Source: Prevotella merdae | GTDB taxonomy: Bacteria; Bacteroidota; Bacteroidia; Bacteroidales; Bacteroidaceae | DNA length: 54,944 nt | Direction of reading: 5' to 3' | Assembly: GCF_900290275.1 (NCBI RefSeq) | Contig: NZ_LT985324.1 | Span: 1,126,451 to 1,181,394, forward strand | Shown: piece by piece, positions 23,010 through 31,424 of the stretch | Layout: every line of letters begins with the position of its first letter | Position numbering within the stretch: the stretch's first letter is position 1 | The notes under the pieces: generated by a model | Seen by the model: the letters and a program-made list of their open reading frames with translations, nothing else | What the model was told of the DNA's origin: nothing | Database searches by the model: none | Program-made: the position numbers and the translations under genes

Positions 23010-24257
23010 ATGAGAACAATTATCAGTAACCAGAAAAAGGAACGGGATATTCTGCTTTCCCGTCCTTACCTTACACGTCATACCAAATATGATGAGGATG
23101 AACTGTTGGCAAGCAAGCAAATCAAGTTGATAACGGGTCCTAGAAGAACAGGCAAATCGACAGAGGCTTTGCTGATGCTGAAAGGCAGGAACTTTGCCTA
23201 TCTGAATTTTGATGACGGCAAACTTCTGAGTGCATGGGACGATGATTTGGTTTGGGAAACACTACATGCCGTTTATCCCGACTTCGAGTATCTTCTGCTT
23301 GATGAGGTTCAAAATCTGGATGGTTGGCATTTATGGGTCTCCAAACTTTACCGCATGGGAATCAACATGGTTATTACGGGAAGCAACGCCAAATTGCTGA
23401 GTAGCGAAATGGCAACATTACTCACAGGCAGATATATCCAGATAGAGATGCTGCCTTTCAGTCTTTCAGAATTCTTTATCTGGAATCACAGGAATCTTTC
23501 GGAAGTATCAGAGATGAAAGATAGCGCATCAGACCTCTCGCTTATAGCAGACTATCTGCACCATGGGGGCTATCCAGAGACAGTAGCAGCAAGAAGTCTG
23601 ACCCAAAACTATCTCTCCACACTCTTTGATTCCATCATTTGGAAAGACATTGCCAAGCGCCATAAAGTACGCAATGTGGAGGATTTGAACAACCTGGCCA
23701 TGTATCTGGTTTCTAACTTCTGCAATCCTTTCAGTGCCAACGAACTGGCAGAAACGCTGGGATTTTCGAGCGTAGCAACCACCAAGAAGTTCATGGGATT
23801 TTTAAGAGAACCCTATCTCTTGTATTATCTGCCACGTTACAACAACAAGTTGAAAGTGATGAAGAAAGCTCCACAGAAAGTATATGTGGTTGACAATGGT
23901 TTTGTAGAAGCCAAGGCTTTTAGTGTGAGTGAGAACTTAGGCAGGTTATTGGAGAATCAGGTTTTTATAGAGTTGGTTCGCAGGGGATATCATGCAGAAA
24001 CATCACTTTTCTATTATCGCTCCCGTAATGACAAGGAGACAGATTTTGTTACAAGGCAAGGTGCTCATGTAGAAAGTCTTATACAAGTATGTTATGACCT
24101 CTCATCTGGACGAACGCTCAAGCGGGAAGTAGATAGCATTATTGAATGTGCAGGAGAACTCAAATGCTCCAATCTGATCATTGTCACGATGAATGAGGAA
24201 AGGGTAATTGAGAAAAATGGATATAAGGTCAAGGTTTTGCCTATATATAAGTTTTAA
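23010..24257 (+). CDS. ATP-binding protein, AAA_14 with DUF4143
   Basis: 415 residues. AAA_14 ATPase part: Walker A GPRRTGKST (about residues 43-51), Walker B YLLLDEVQN (about 95), sensor ITGSNAKLLSS (about 121) and RYIQIEMLPFSLSEFF. The C-terminal DUF4143 region (about 200-400) holds KVYVVDNGF, then a PD-(D/E)xK-like stretch FYYRSRNDKETDFVTRQG. These proteins are very common in Bacteroidetes, often in many copies, and their job is not established; links to toxin-antitoxin or defence roles are speculation. The gene stands alone, flanked by duplicated hairpin repeats and AraC remnants, which suggests it arrived or moved as a cassette. Confidence 0.85.
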   Translation: MRTIISNQKKERDILLSRPYLTRHTKYDEDELLASKQIKLITGPRRTGKSTEALLMLKGRNFAYLNFDDGKLLSAWDDDLVWETLHAVYPDFEYLLLDEVQNLDGWHLWVSKLYRMGINMVITGSNAKLLSSEMATLLTGRYIQIEMLPFSLSEFFIWNHRNLSEVSEMKDSASDLSLIADYLHHGGYPETVAARSLTQNYLSTLFDSIIWKDIAKRHKVRNVEDLNNLAMYLVSNFCNPFSANELAETLGFSSVATTKKFMGFLREPYLLYYLPRYNNKLKVMKKAPQKVYVVDNGFVEAKAFSVSENLGRLLENQVFIELVRRGYHAETSLFYYRSRNDKETDFVTRQGAHVESLIQVCYDLSSGRTLKREVDSIIECAGELKCSNLIIVTMNEERVIEKNGYKVKVLPIYKF

Positions 24258-24365
24258 TAAGCTGCAATAGAGGTAACGACATGTCTCCTCGAAATCATCA
24301 CCTATGATGTTGGCACTAAATTGCCGAACTCTTGATATTTTCCACCATACAACCATATTATCCAC
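24255..24365 (-). pseudogene. Second AraC-type remnant, 5-prime part
   Basis: Minus-strand reading from GTG 24365 gives VDNMVVWWKISRVRQFSAN, then IIGDDFEETCRYLYCSLL. VDNMV matches VDKMV of the left remnant, and DDFEETCRYL is typical of the segment just before the last AraC helix. Reading on runs into the antisense of the ATPase gene, so this copy has lost its end while the left copy keeps the end and has lost the middle. Confidence 0.45.
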
Positions 24366-24427
24366 CCAACGGTTTATATTGAGATAAAGGGTCTATACAC
24401 CCTTTTGTCGAGGTGTATAGACCCTTG
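24352..24427. repeat. 76-bp repeat with hairpin, right copy
   Basis: Direct repeat of 22749-22824 (67 of 76 positions identical), including the hairpin GGGTCTATACAC (24389-24400) / GTGTATAGACCC (24413-24424). 24428-24609 shows no gene or clear feature. Confidence 0.85.
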
Positions 24428-24609
24428 GAACAACCGCGAAGTATGGATTGATAAATATTGCCAGATTCTTTATTCTCCCATTTGGCGTAGGAGCTATTTT
24501 ATTCAGTAATCAGAGTTACTTGATTCGTCTGTCCTACACCTGTTCCTCTTTCGTGAAAGTCTCTATCATATTTTCCATGGCGCAAAAATATTGTTTTTCT
24601 TCAGAAAAA

Positions 24610-24683
24610 GGTGTCCACTTCCCCCATGTAGGTGTCTACTTCCTACAAAAAAGGTGTCTACTTGGTGGGGGAAGTAGACACCT
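24610..24683. repeat. Three phased GGTGTCTACTT repeats closed by an inverted copy
   Basis: GGTGTCYACTT starts at 24610, 24631 and 24653 (spacing 21 and 22 bp). An inverted copy at 24667-24682 pairs with 24610-24625 in 15 of 16 positions. The block lies just downstream, on the minus strand, of the AraC remnant that stops at 24695. Confidence 0.8.
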
Positions 24684-24694
24684 AAGGCGTGATT

Positions 24695-24790
24695 TTATTG
24701 TATTTTTGCTCTCCAGACAGTTGGGGAGCAACCTTCTTTCTCTTTGAATATGCGATAGAAATCATGCTTAACCTCGGGTGACCAGAGGGA
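24695..24790 (-). pseudogene. Third AraC-type HTH C-terminal remnant
   Basis: Minus-strand reading SLWSPEVKHDFYRIF then KEKEGCSPTVWRAKIQ and TAA at 24695-24697. F-K-E-K-x-G-x-S-P-x-x-W-R is the AraC/XylS terminal signature. Only about 32 residues remain, and the upstream side runs directly into the terminator of hisS. Confidence 0.55.
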
Positions 24791-24791
24791 G

Positions 24792-24835
24792 AAAAAAAAA
24801 GGGATGTAACAAAACAATTTGTTTTATTACATCCC
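24792..24835 (-). terminator. Intrinsic terminator of the hisS transcript
   Basis: The stem GGGATGTAACAAAAC (24801-24815) pairs with GTTTTATTACATCCC (24821-24835) with one mismatch. On the minus strand it is followed by a run of nine T (24800-24792). It sits about 160 bp beyond the hisS stop codon. Confidence 0.85.
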
Positions 24836-24866
24836 CTCATATGTATAAAGAGTGTGCTGAAAGCCG

Positions 24867-24976
24867 CAAGTATATTACTCGCCAAATGAATATATATTAC
24901 TTTGCCATTTAATATATATTACTTTGAGTTTGAATATATATTACTTTGCCTTTGAATATATATTGCTTGAAAAGCT
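24867..24976. repeat. Five tandem 22-bp repeats in the hisS 3-prime region
   Basis: Units at 24867, 24889, 24911, 24933 and 24955, each 22 bp, with consensus AATATATATTACTTTGCCTT plus TG; the first and last are the most diverged. They lie between the hisS stop codon (24993) and the terminator (24792-24835), so they are transcribed as a 3-prime UTR. The plus strand of each unit holds TTACTTTG, one base off the TAnnTTTG promoter box. Confidence 0.85.
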
Positions 24977-24992
24977 TCAACAGACCCGTATT

Positions 24993-26351
24993 TTACTTGA
25001 TAGCCTCAACAAGCTTGTCGGGCGTAACAAGGCTCTGCTCGCCAGTAGCCATATTCTTGAGAGTAAGCTTGCCTTCGGCAATCTCCGACTCGCCCACAAG
25101 AGCCACATAAGGCACCTGCTTGGCATTGGCATAAGCCATCTGCTTCTTCATCTTAACGCTGTCGGGGAATATCTCTGTGCGTATGCCTGCAGCACGACAC
25201 TTAGTAAGTATCGGCAAACAATAAGCCACTTCCTTCTCGCCAAAATTGATGAAGAGAAGTTGGGTTCCGTTGACAGCCTCCTTTGGATAAAGGTCAAGAC
25301 CGTTGAGCACATCGTAGATGCGGTCGGCACCAAACGAAATGCCCACGCCACTAAGACCTGGAAGACCGAAGATGCCGGTAAGGTTGTCGTAACGACCGCC
25401 ACCGGTTATAGAGCCAATGGCATAGTCGAGAGCCTTAACCTCGAATATGGCACCAGTATAATAGTTCAAGCCACGAGCAAGAGTAAGGTCGAGCTCTATC
25501 TGGTTGTTCAGACCGCAAGTCTTGAGTGTGTCAAGAATAAAGCGAGTCTCCTCAACACCCTTCAATCCTGTTTCGGATGCCTGAAGAACCGAAGCTATAG
25601 TGGCAAGCTTGTCGTCGTTGGTACCTTCGAGAGCTATAATAGGCTGAAGCTTCTCGATAGCCTCCTCAGAAATACCGTCGCGGCGAAGTTCGTCGTTCAC
25701 GCCATCAAGGCCAATCTTGTCGAGCTTGTCGATTGCAACTGTAATGTCAACAATCTTCTCGGCCTCGCCAATTACCTCGGCAATACCGGTTAGAATCTTA
25801 CGGTTGTTAATCTTGATGCAGACACGCACGCCAAAACGTGTAAATACGGTATCGACAATCTGCATAAGCTCAACCTCGTTAAGCAACGAGTCGGAACCTA
25901 CAACATCAGCATCACACTGGTAGAACTCGCGATAACGTCCCTTTTGCGGACGGTCGGCACGCCATACGGGCTGAATTTGATAGCGCTTGAACGGTAGCTG
26001 AATATCCTCACGATGTTGCACAACATAGCGTGCAAATGGAACAGTAAGGTCGTAGCGAAGACCCTTCTCACACAGTTTGGTAGCCAAACGCAATGAGTTG
26101 CGCTCCTCAATCTCCTCGCTTGTAATCTTAGAAAGATAGTCGCCCGAATTCAATACCTTGAATAGCAACTTGTCGCCCTCTTCGCCATACTTACCCATAA
26201 GAGTCTGTAGGGTTTCCATTGCCGGAGTTTCTATCTGCTGAAATCCGTATAGACCATATACACTACGAATGGTGTCGAAGATGTAATTGCGCTTGGCCAT
26301 TTCTACGGGCGAGAAATCTCTTGTGCCCTTTGGTATGCTTGGTTTTGCCAT
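24993..26351 (-). CDS. hisS: Histidine-tRNA ligase
   Basis: 452 residues. Class II synthetase motifs: PKGTRDFSP at the N-terminus, motif 2 [12 protein letters not shown] and [24 protein letters not shown], the histidine-binding [14 protein letters not shown], and motif 3 [10 protein letters not shown] with [10 protein letters not shown]. The C-terminal anticodon-binding domain runs from about residue 355 ([15 protein letters not shown]). It attaches histidine to tRNA-His. It follows purA by 12 bp and is probably co-transcribed with it. Confidence 0.96.
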   Translation of the reverse strand: MAKPSIPKGTRDFSPVEMAKRNYIFDTIRSVYGLYGFQQIETPAMETLQTLMGKYGEEGDKLLFKVLNSGDYLSKITSEEIEERNSLRLATKLCEKGLRYDLTVPFARYVVQHREDIQLPFKRYQIQPVWRADRPQKGRYREFYQCDADVVGSDSLLNEVELMQIVDTVFTRFGVRVCIKINNRKILTGIAEVIGEAEKIVDITVAIDKLDKIGLDGVNDELRRDGISEEAIEKLQPIIALEGTNDDKLATIASVLQASETGLKGVEETRFILDTLKTCGLNNQIELDLTLARGLNYYTGAIFEVKALDYAIGSITGGGRYDNLTGIFGLPGLSGVGISFGADRIYDVLNGLDLYPKEAVNGTQLLFINFGEKEVAYCLPILTKCRAAGIRTEIFPDSVKMKKQMAYANAKQVPYVALVGESEIAEGKLTLKNMATGEQSLVTPDKLVEAIK

Positions 26352-26363
26352 TTCAAAAAATGT

Positions 26364-27641
26364 TTACTTACGTATAATGGTTTGCTCGCGGTCAGGACCT
26401 ATTGACACAATCTTTATAGGTGTTTCAAGATATGTCTCAAGGAAGTTGACGTAGTCGTTGAACTCCTGTGGGAACTGATCCTCGGATGTGAACTTGGTCA
26501 TGTCGACATTCCATCCCTTGAACTCCTTGTAGATAGGTTTAGCATCGTACAACTCGTAAGGAAGCTCTGTTGTCTGTGTGCCGTCGGGCAACTCGTAGGC
26601 AACACAAGCCTTGATAACTGGGAATGTGTCGAGCACGTCGCTCTTCATCATGATAAGCTCGGTAACGCCGTTAATCATTACAGAATACTTAAGCTGTACA
26701 AGGTCGCACCATCCGCAACGACGCTCACGTCCGGTAACAGCTCCATACTCATGACCGAGGTCGCGAATCTTGGCTCCTGTCTCATCGAACAGCTCTGTTG
26801 GGAAAGGACCTGCACCAACACGTGTGCAATAAGCCTTCATAATGCCGTATACATTGCCAATGCGGTTAGGGCCGATACCCAAACCTATGCAAGCGCCAGC
26901 ACAAATAGTGTTAGACGATGTAACGAAAGGATAAGAGCCAAAGTCAACATCAAGCATTGTGCCCTGTGCACCCTCGCACAAGATGTCCTTGCCCGAACGC
27001 AATACATTGTTTATTTCGTGCTCAGAGTCGACAATCTGGAAATTCTTGAAGATATACTCTATGCCTTCCATCCATGTCTTCTCTACCTCTGTAATGTCAA
27101 AGTCGGTATAACCCAAAGCGGCAATCTGCTTAAGATGAGCAGCCTTGTGAGCCTCGTATTTCTCCTTGAAGCCATCGAGAATATCGCCTACACGCAAGCC
27201 GTTGCGTGATACCTTGTCTGTGTAAGTAGGACCGATGCCCTTGCCTGTTGTTCCAACCTTGTTCTTGCCCTTAGATGCCTCGATGGCAGCATCAAGCACA
27301 CGGTGGGTTGGCATGATAAGATGAGCCTTCTTAGAGATATGCAGACGTGAGCGTAAGTCATGACCGCTCTTCTCAAGCTCTTTAGCCTCTTGCATGAAGA
27401 GATCTGGTGCCAGTACAACTCCATTACCAATGATGTTTACCTTGCCACCCTGGAATATGCCTGACGGTATGCTACGCAAGACATACTTTTGACCTTCAAA
27501 CTCGAGAGTATGGCCAGCGTTTGGACCACCCTGGAAACGGGCAATCACGTCATACTTTGGTGTGAGGACATCTACAACTTTGCCCTTGCCTTCGTCGCCC
27601 CACTGAAGTCCCAACAGGACGTCTACTTTTCCTTTGTTCAT
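26364..27641 (-). CDS. purA: Adenylosuccinate synthase
   Basis: 425 residues. GTP-binding GLQWGDEGKGKVVD at residues about 11-24 with the catalytic Asp, GGPNAGHTLEFEGQKY with the general-acid His, GTTGKGIGPTYTDKVSR, and the C-terminal SIGPDREQTIIRK. All active-site motifs are intact. It joins IMP and aspartate on the way to AMP. 105 bp separate it from fur upstream, with no consensus promoter box seen there, so it may be transcribed together with fur. Confidence 0.96.
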   Translation of the reverse strand: MNKGKVDVLLGLQWGDEGKGKVVDVLTPKYDVIARFQGGPNAGHTLEFEGQKYVLRSIPSGIFQGGKVNIIGNGVVLAPDLFMQEAKELEKSGHDLRSRLHISKKAHLIMPTHRVLDAAIEASKGKNKVGTTGKGIGPTYTDKVSRNGLRVGDILDGFKEKYEAHKAAHLKQIAALGYTDFDITEVEKTWMEGIEYIFKNFQIVDSEHEINNVLRSGKDILCEGAQGTMLDVDFGSYPFVTSSNTICAGACIGLGIGPNRIGNVYGIMKAYCTRVGAGPFPTELFDETGAKIRDLGHEYGAVTGRERRCGWCDLVQLKYSVMINGVTELIMMKSDVLDTFPVIKACVAYELPDGTQTTELPYELYDAKPIYKEFKGWNVDMTKFTSEDQFPQEFNDYVNFLETYLETPIKIVSIGPDREQTIIRK

Positions 27642-27746
27642 AAATTTATGACTTTTTATTATTCTAAATATTATTCGGCATTTCTGCTTTATAAATTCAA
27701 ACTATGCTATATAAGTATTTATGTGTAATCCTTTCGGATTGGTTGC

Positions 27747-28217
27747 TTATTTTCTTGCAGCCTGCGTCTTGCGTATACGGTATGCACACGACGAGCACAC
27801 ACCATATATATATAATGTGTATTGCTCGCCACGGAATCGTTTAAGCTTAACGCCATTCATCACACCTGACAATTCAGGTATCTCCACATCTGTTATGTTG
27901 CCACATACTGTACATATCTGGTGGCAATGGCTCGACGTAGCGAGACATGCCTCATAACGTGTGCCGGTTTGGAACCGATGACGAATTACAAGACGCAGTT
28001 CGATAAACAGTCGCATTGTATTGTATAGGGTAGCTCTGCTCACATTGAAATGGCTCTCTGCAAGCTTGTCGCTAAGACCTTCAAGTGTGAAATAGCTGCC
28101 CATATCGTAGGCTGCCTCCAATATAGCATAGCGTTCTGGAGTTTTACGACATCCATTACCCTCGAGATAACTTGTAAGTACTCCTTTAGCAACTGTCTTG
28201 ACATCATTCTGCATCAT
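27747..28217 (-). CDS. Fur-family transcriptional regulator
   Basis: 156 residues. Winged-helix N-terminal domain (GCRKTPERYAILEAAYDMG, then SRATLYNTMRLFIELRLV) and a metal-binding C-terminal domain with two CxxC pairs (CTVCGN and CSSCAYRIR). SSHCHQICTVCG provides further ligands. Whether it senses iron, zinc or peroxide cannot be told from the sequence alone. It is preceded by its own promoter at nearly zero leader length. The start could be either of the two adjacent ATG codons. Confidence 0.9.
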   Translation of the reverse strand: MMQNDVKTVAKGVLTSYLEGNGCRKTPERYAILEAAYDMGSYFTLEGLSDKLAESHFNVSRATLYNTMRLFIELRLVIRHRFQTGTRYEACLATSSHCHQICTVCGNITDVEIPELSGVMNGVKLKRFRGEQYTLYIYGVCSSCAYRIRKTQAARK

Positions 28218-28221
28218 ATTG

Positions 28222-28229
28222 CAAAGTTA
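28222..28229 (-). promoter_or_regulatory. fur promoter -7 box, leaderless spacing
   Basis: TAACTTTG on the minus strand lies 4 nt before the ATG at 28217. A TTTTGG stretch near 28247-28252 may serve as the -33 element. The transcript is expected to begin at or next to the start codon. Confidence 0.55.
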
Positions 28230-28261
28230 CATTTTTTTACCAACTTGACCAAAAAGATGCA

Positions 28262-28876
28262 CTAAAAAGCGTCAAAACCATTGTCATTAAGTAGCTGACG
28301 CACCTCAAATGCCTTTTCTGTGTTGGTCTGCTCGATGTATTGCAGGCAATTGAGAAGCGAATGCAACAACTGTCGGTCGGCAGAATGTATGTCTACCGAA
28401 GTTGCCGACAACAGTTTGTCTAATGTGTCGGTATCGGGTTTTATACCACGCTTCATAAGTCGGCACATAAGGTTGTAGGCACATATACGACCGACGTTGT
28501 CCTTATCAAGCATCTGCCTTACAAGCGTGTAGCCAAACGGCAGATACTGGAAGAGGTTGAATGCCAACATCTCTGCAAGCTCGGCAGAGGTTATGTCGTT
28601 GGCCCATTGCAAAGCCATGTCTTCCGACATCTTGTCGGAAGGCATAATGAGTGTGGCAAGCAAACGACACTCGCGCACACCTTTCTCGTTCCAAAGAGCT
28701 TGGGCAAGAGCGCTGTCCTTGTCGTATTGCATGGCCATTCGGCGCAAATCGGGTTGAGATACTCCCCAATTCACCTTATACTCCAGTCCTTTCTGTCGCA
28801 TCGAGGCAGCTGTAACGCCATTCATAAATAGGCGGAACGAACGCTTTATCTGTTTTACCAGTTCTGAGGTTTCCAT
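28262..28876 (-). CDS. DNA alkylation repair family (AlkD-like) HEAT protein
   Basis: 204 residues, entirely helical, with HEAT-like repeats (MRQKGLEYKVNWGVSQPDLRRM, VRECRLLATLIMP, CLQYIEQTNTEKAFEVRQLL). The opening MRQKGL..VNWGVS..DLRRMA pattern matches the DNA alkylation repair family found in Bacteroidetes. It is slightly shorter than classical AlkD (about 230 residues), and I cannot confirm the catalytic Trp/Asp residues. It should bind DNA; glycosylase activity is inference. It lies 86 bp after DPP III. Confidence 0.7.
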   Translation of the reverse strand: METSELVKQIKRSFRLFMNGVTAASMRQKGLEYKVNWGVSQPDLRRMAMQYDKDSALAQALWNEKGVRECRLLATLIMPSDKMSEDMALQWANDITSAELAEMLAFNLFQYLPFGYTLVRQMLDKDNVGRICAYNLMCRLMKRGIKPDTDTLDKLLSATSVDIHSADRQLLHSLLNCLQYIEQTNTEKAFEVRQLLNDNGFDAF

Positions 28877-28962
28877 TTTTTGTTAAATCAATTTGTTACA
28901 CTACTCAAGTTTAGCAAGTGTAGAAATTAAAGAAGTTCAACCATATACTTATACTCCCGTGG

Positions 28963-30957
28963 TTAAAGGAAGCCATACTCTGACGAGTAGCGCAGCATCT
29001 GATGGTCGTAAGTCTCGGTATAGTCTACCTTTACGTCGGCTGAGCGACCTTCGGCATCGTTTATAAGAGACATTCGTGGATTGATGAATCCCTTGTATGG
29101 CGCTATGCCAAGCTTGCTGTAACGCTCAAGAAGCTCGTTGTGCAACTTGGCGTCTACATGTACGGCATAACGTTCAACAAGCATGTGTGCAGCCTCAAAG
29201 TCGCCCTCGCTCTTGATGCGTTGTATTTCGGCAAGCAATGTGGCAAAGGCAGTACGAAGCTCCTGATAATTGGTTATCTCTACATAAGTCTTGCCATCAA
29301 GCTCTACAAGCCTTACAGCCGACGGATAGTGGTCGAGTGTCCAACGTGCAATAAGCGCACGGTTGCGCATATGAGCCTCTTCTATCTCATTGCCTGGCTG
29401 TATGCGGGTGAGCTGCGTAAGCAAACCATTCATCATATACGTATAATACTGCGAGCGATAAGCCTCGAGCGACGGAGTTAGTCCGAGCTCGTAAAGCTTA
29501 GGATCGGCAATGTAATACAATCCGAACAGATCGGCACGTGCCTCCTCTATCGTAGAACCATAAGATCCAAGTGCGTCGGCAGAAACTCCAGAAAGCAATT
29601 GGCCCGAACCATGACCAAGGCATTCGTGAAGGTCGGTATGCAAATCGTCGCATACATCGCCCCACTTGTCAATCATGTCGCGTGTTGCATCGTCGATAAC
29701 AAACTCCTTAGCAAATCCGTTGCCGCGTGCAGCCTGATTGTAAGCGTGTGTTAGATTGCCTATGGTTATGCTCTTGGAACCATAACGTGCGCGAATCCAG
29801 TCGGCATTAGGCAGATTAATACCTATAGCTGTAGATGGATATTCGTCGCCACCAAGCATGGCAGCACATACAACATTGGCTGTAACGCCAACTACTTGAG
29901 GTTTGCGAAAACGTGGATCAACCGGCGAATGGTCCTCAAACCATTGTGCATTCTGCGATAATGTTTGTGTGCGGCGTGTGGCAACAAGGTCTTTATAATG
30001 AACAATTCCTTCCCATGAGGCCTTAAGCCCGAGCGGATCGCCATACACCTCGATGAAACCATTGATAAAGTCGACACGTCCTTCATGCTCCTTAAGCCAT
30101 TCTATCGAGTACTGGTCGAAGGTATGCAGGTTGCCTGTGCGATAATATTCTATCAGCAGATTGATTATCTCAACCTGACGCTCGTTCTCGGCCACCTCGG
30201 CAGCCTTGCCAAGCCAATAAACAATGTGGTTGATAGCAGAGCCATAGAGTCCGTCGGCACACCAAACGTCTTCCTTTATACAGCCATCAGATGTTTTACG
30301 AAGTGTTGAGTTAAGGCCGTACGATATAGGTGTAGCGGCATTATCGGCATCATCCTTACGCATCTGGGCATAGAAATCCTCAACCTCCTTCTGAGTAAGA
30401 CCCTCGTAGTAGTTGCAAGCCGAGGTTGCAACAAGGTCGTCGCCAGCCTTTTGGTTTACACGCTTAGGCATAATGTTGGGGTTGAACATAACAGGACAGA
30501 TGTCGGCAAGCAAGCCTTCTACGGTTTCGTTGGCAAGAAGCGGCAAGTGCAGATGCTCGTCAACATCACTCTTCGAGGCTATGTCGTTGGCTGTAGCTAG
30601 CACCACGTTGCGGAAATAAGCCTCGGAAAATTCAGGCTCAAACTTCTCGCAACCATAATGATGGTATATGCCATTAGAGAACCACACACGCTTGAGATAA
30701 ACCGTGAGAGCACGGAACTCGTCGTTATCGCGCTTGCCACTATAGTTTACATATACAGCCTCAAGGGTGCGACGTATACGCAGATTGTAACGGCCAAACT
30801 GGTCGGTGGTTATGTCGCGACCGCAAAGCGTGGCCTCGGATAGATAATATATGTATAGTTTCTGGTTGAGCGTAAGGTTGTCGAAATCGTCGAGACGATA
30901 GCGCAACATCTGTATATCGGCAAAACGCTCATCCGTAAAATTGAATTTGTAGGTCAT
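28963..30957 (-). CDS. Dipeptidyl peptidase III (M49), HECLGH type
   Basis: 664 residues from the ATG at 30957 (MTYKFNFTDE). The zinc site is HECLGHGSGQ, with the later glutamate in EEARADLFGLYY, the two M49 motifs. The Cys in HECLGH is the form known from Bacteroides thetaiotaomicron, where eukaryotic enzymes have HELLGH. It removes dipeptides from the N-terminus of short peptides. No signal peptide is evident, so it is probably cytosolic. It follows the AraC gene by 41 bp. Some databases mislabel this family as dihydrofolate reductase. Confidence 0.92.
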   Translation of the reverse strand: MTYKFNFTDERFADIQMLRYRLDDFDNLTLNQKLYIYYLSEATLCGRDITTDQFGRYNLRIRRTLEAVYVNYSGKRDNDEFRALTVYLKRVWFSNGIYHHYGCEKFEPEFSEAYFRNVVLATANDIASKSDVDEHLHLPLLANETVEGLLADICPVMFNPNIMPKRVNQKAGDDLVATSACNYYEGLTQKEVEDFYAQMRKDDADNAATPISYGLNSTLRKTSDGCIKEDVWCADGLYGSAINHIVYWLGKAAEVAENERQVEIINLLIEYYRTGNLHTFDQYSIEWLKEHEGRVDFINGFIEVYGDPLGLKASWEGIVHYKDLVATRRTQTLSQNAQWFEDHSPVDPRFRKPQVVGVTANVVCAAMLGGDEYPSTAIGINLPNADWIRARYGSKSITIGNLTHAYNQAARGNGFAKEFVIDDATRDMIDKWGDVCDDLHTDLHECLGHGSGQLLSGVSADALGSYGSTIEEARADLFGLYYIADPKLYELGLTPSLEAYRSQYYTYMMNGLLTQLTRIQPGNEIEEAHMRNRALIARWTLDHYPSAVRLVELDGKTYVEITNYQELRTAFATLLAEIQRIKSEGDFEAAHMLVERYAVHVDAKLHNELLERYSKLGIAPYKGFINPRMSLINDAEGRSADVKVDYTETYDHQMLRYSSEYGFL

Positions 30958-30998
30958 AAATATCGATAGTTTATACTTTTTATCGGTTGCACACAATG

Positions 30999-31406
30999 TC
31001 AACCGAGAGATTCTTGATACTCTCTCGGTGTTTTGTTTGTAATCTGACAGAAAGCGCGATAGAACGTTTGCCTATTGGAGAAGCCCACCATATCGGATAT
31101 CTCCTCTATACGCAAGTCGGCATAGCGCGAGTCTTGCAGCAACGCCATAGCCTCTTCTACCCGCAACCGATTGACAAACTGAGAGAAATTGGCATGATAA
31201 CGCACACTAAGCACTATAGATATGTAGCGCGTATTGGTGTGCAGAAGCGTGGCAAGCTGCTTGGCCGTAAACATACGGTCGCGGTATCGCTTCTCCACAA
31301 CTACAGTTTGCAGAATCTGCTCTTTCAGTTTGTCAAATGTCTCGTGCGAGATTTTGGCAAGATAGGCAGGTGCATGTTTGCCTTTTTCTATATTGTTAGA
31401 TGTCAT
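30999..31406 (-). CDS. Short AraC-family transcriptional regulator
   Basis: 135 residues. Only the DNA-binding part is present: first helix-turn-helix FTAKQLATLLHTNTRYISIVL and second IEEISDMVGFSNRQTFYRAFCQITNKTPREYQ. A short N-terminal segment (about 35 residues) replaces the usual sensor domain, a design frequent in Bacteroidetes. It is intact, unlike the AraC remnants near 22-25 kb. It sits between nadE (18 bp) and the DPP III gene and is likely co-transcribed. Confidence 0.88.
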   Translation of the reverse strand: MTSNNIEKGKHAPAYLAKISHETFDKLKEQILQTVVVEKRYRDRMFTAKQLATLLHTNTRYISIVLSVRYHANFSQFVNRLRVEEAMALLQDSRYADLRIEEISDMVGFSNRQTFYRAFCQITNKTPREYQESLG

Positions 31407-31424
31407 ACAAACGTTTTTGTTCTA

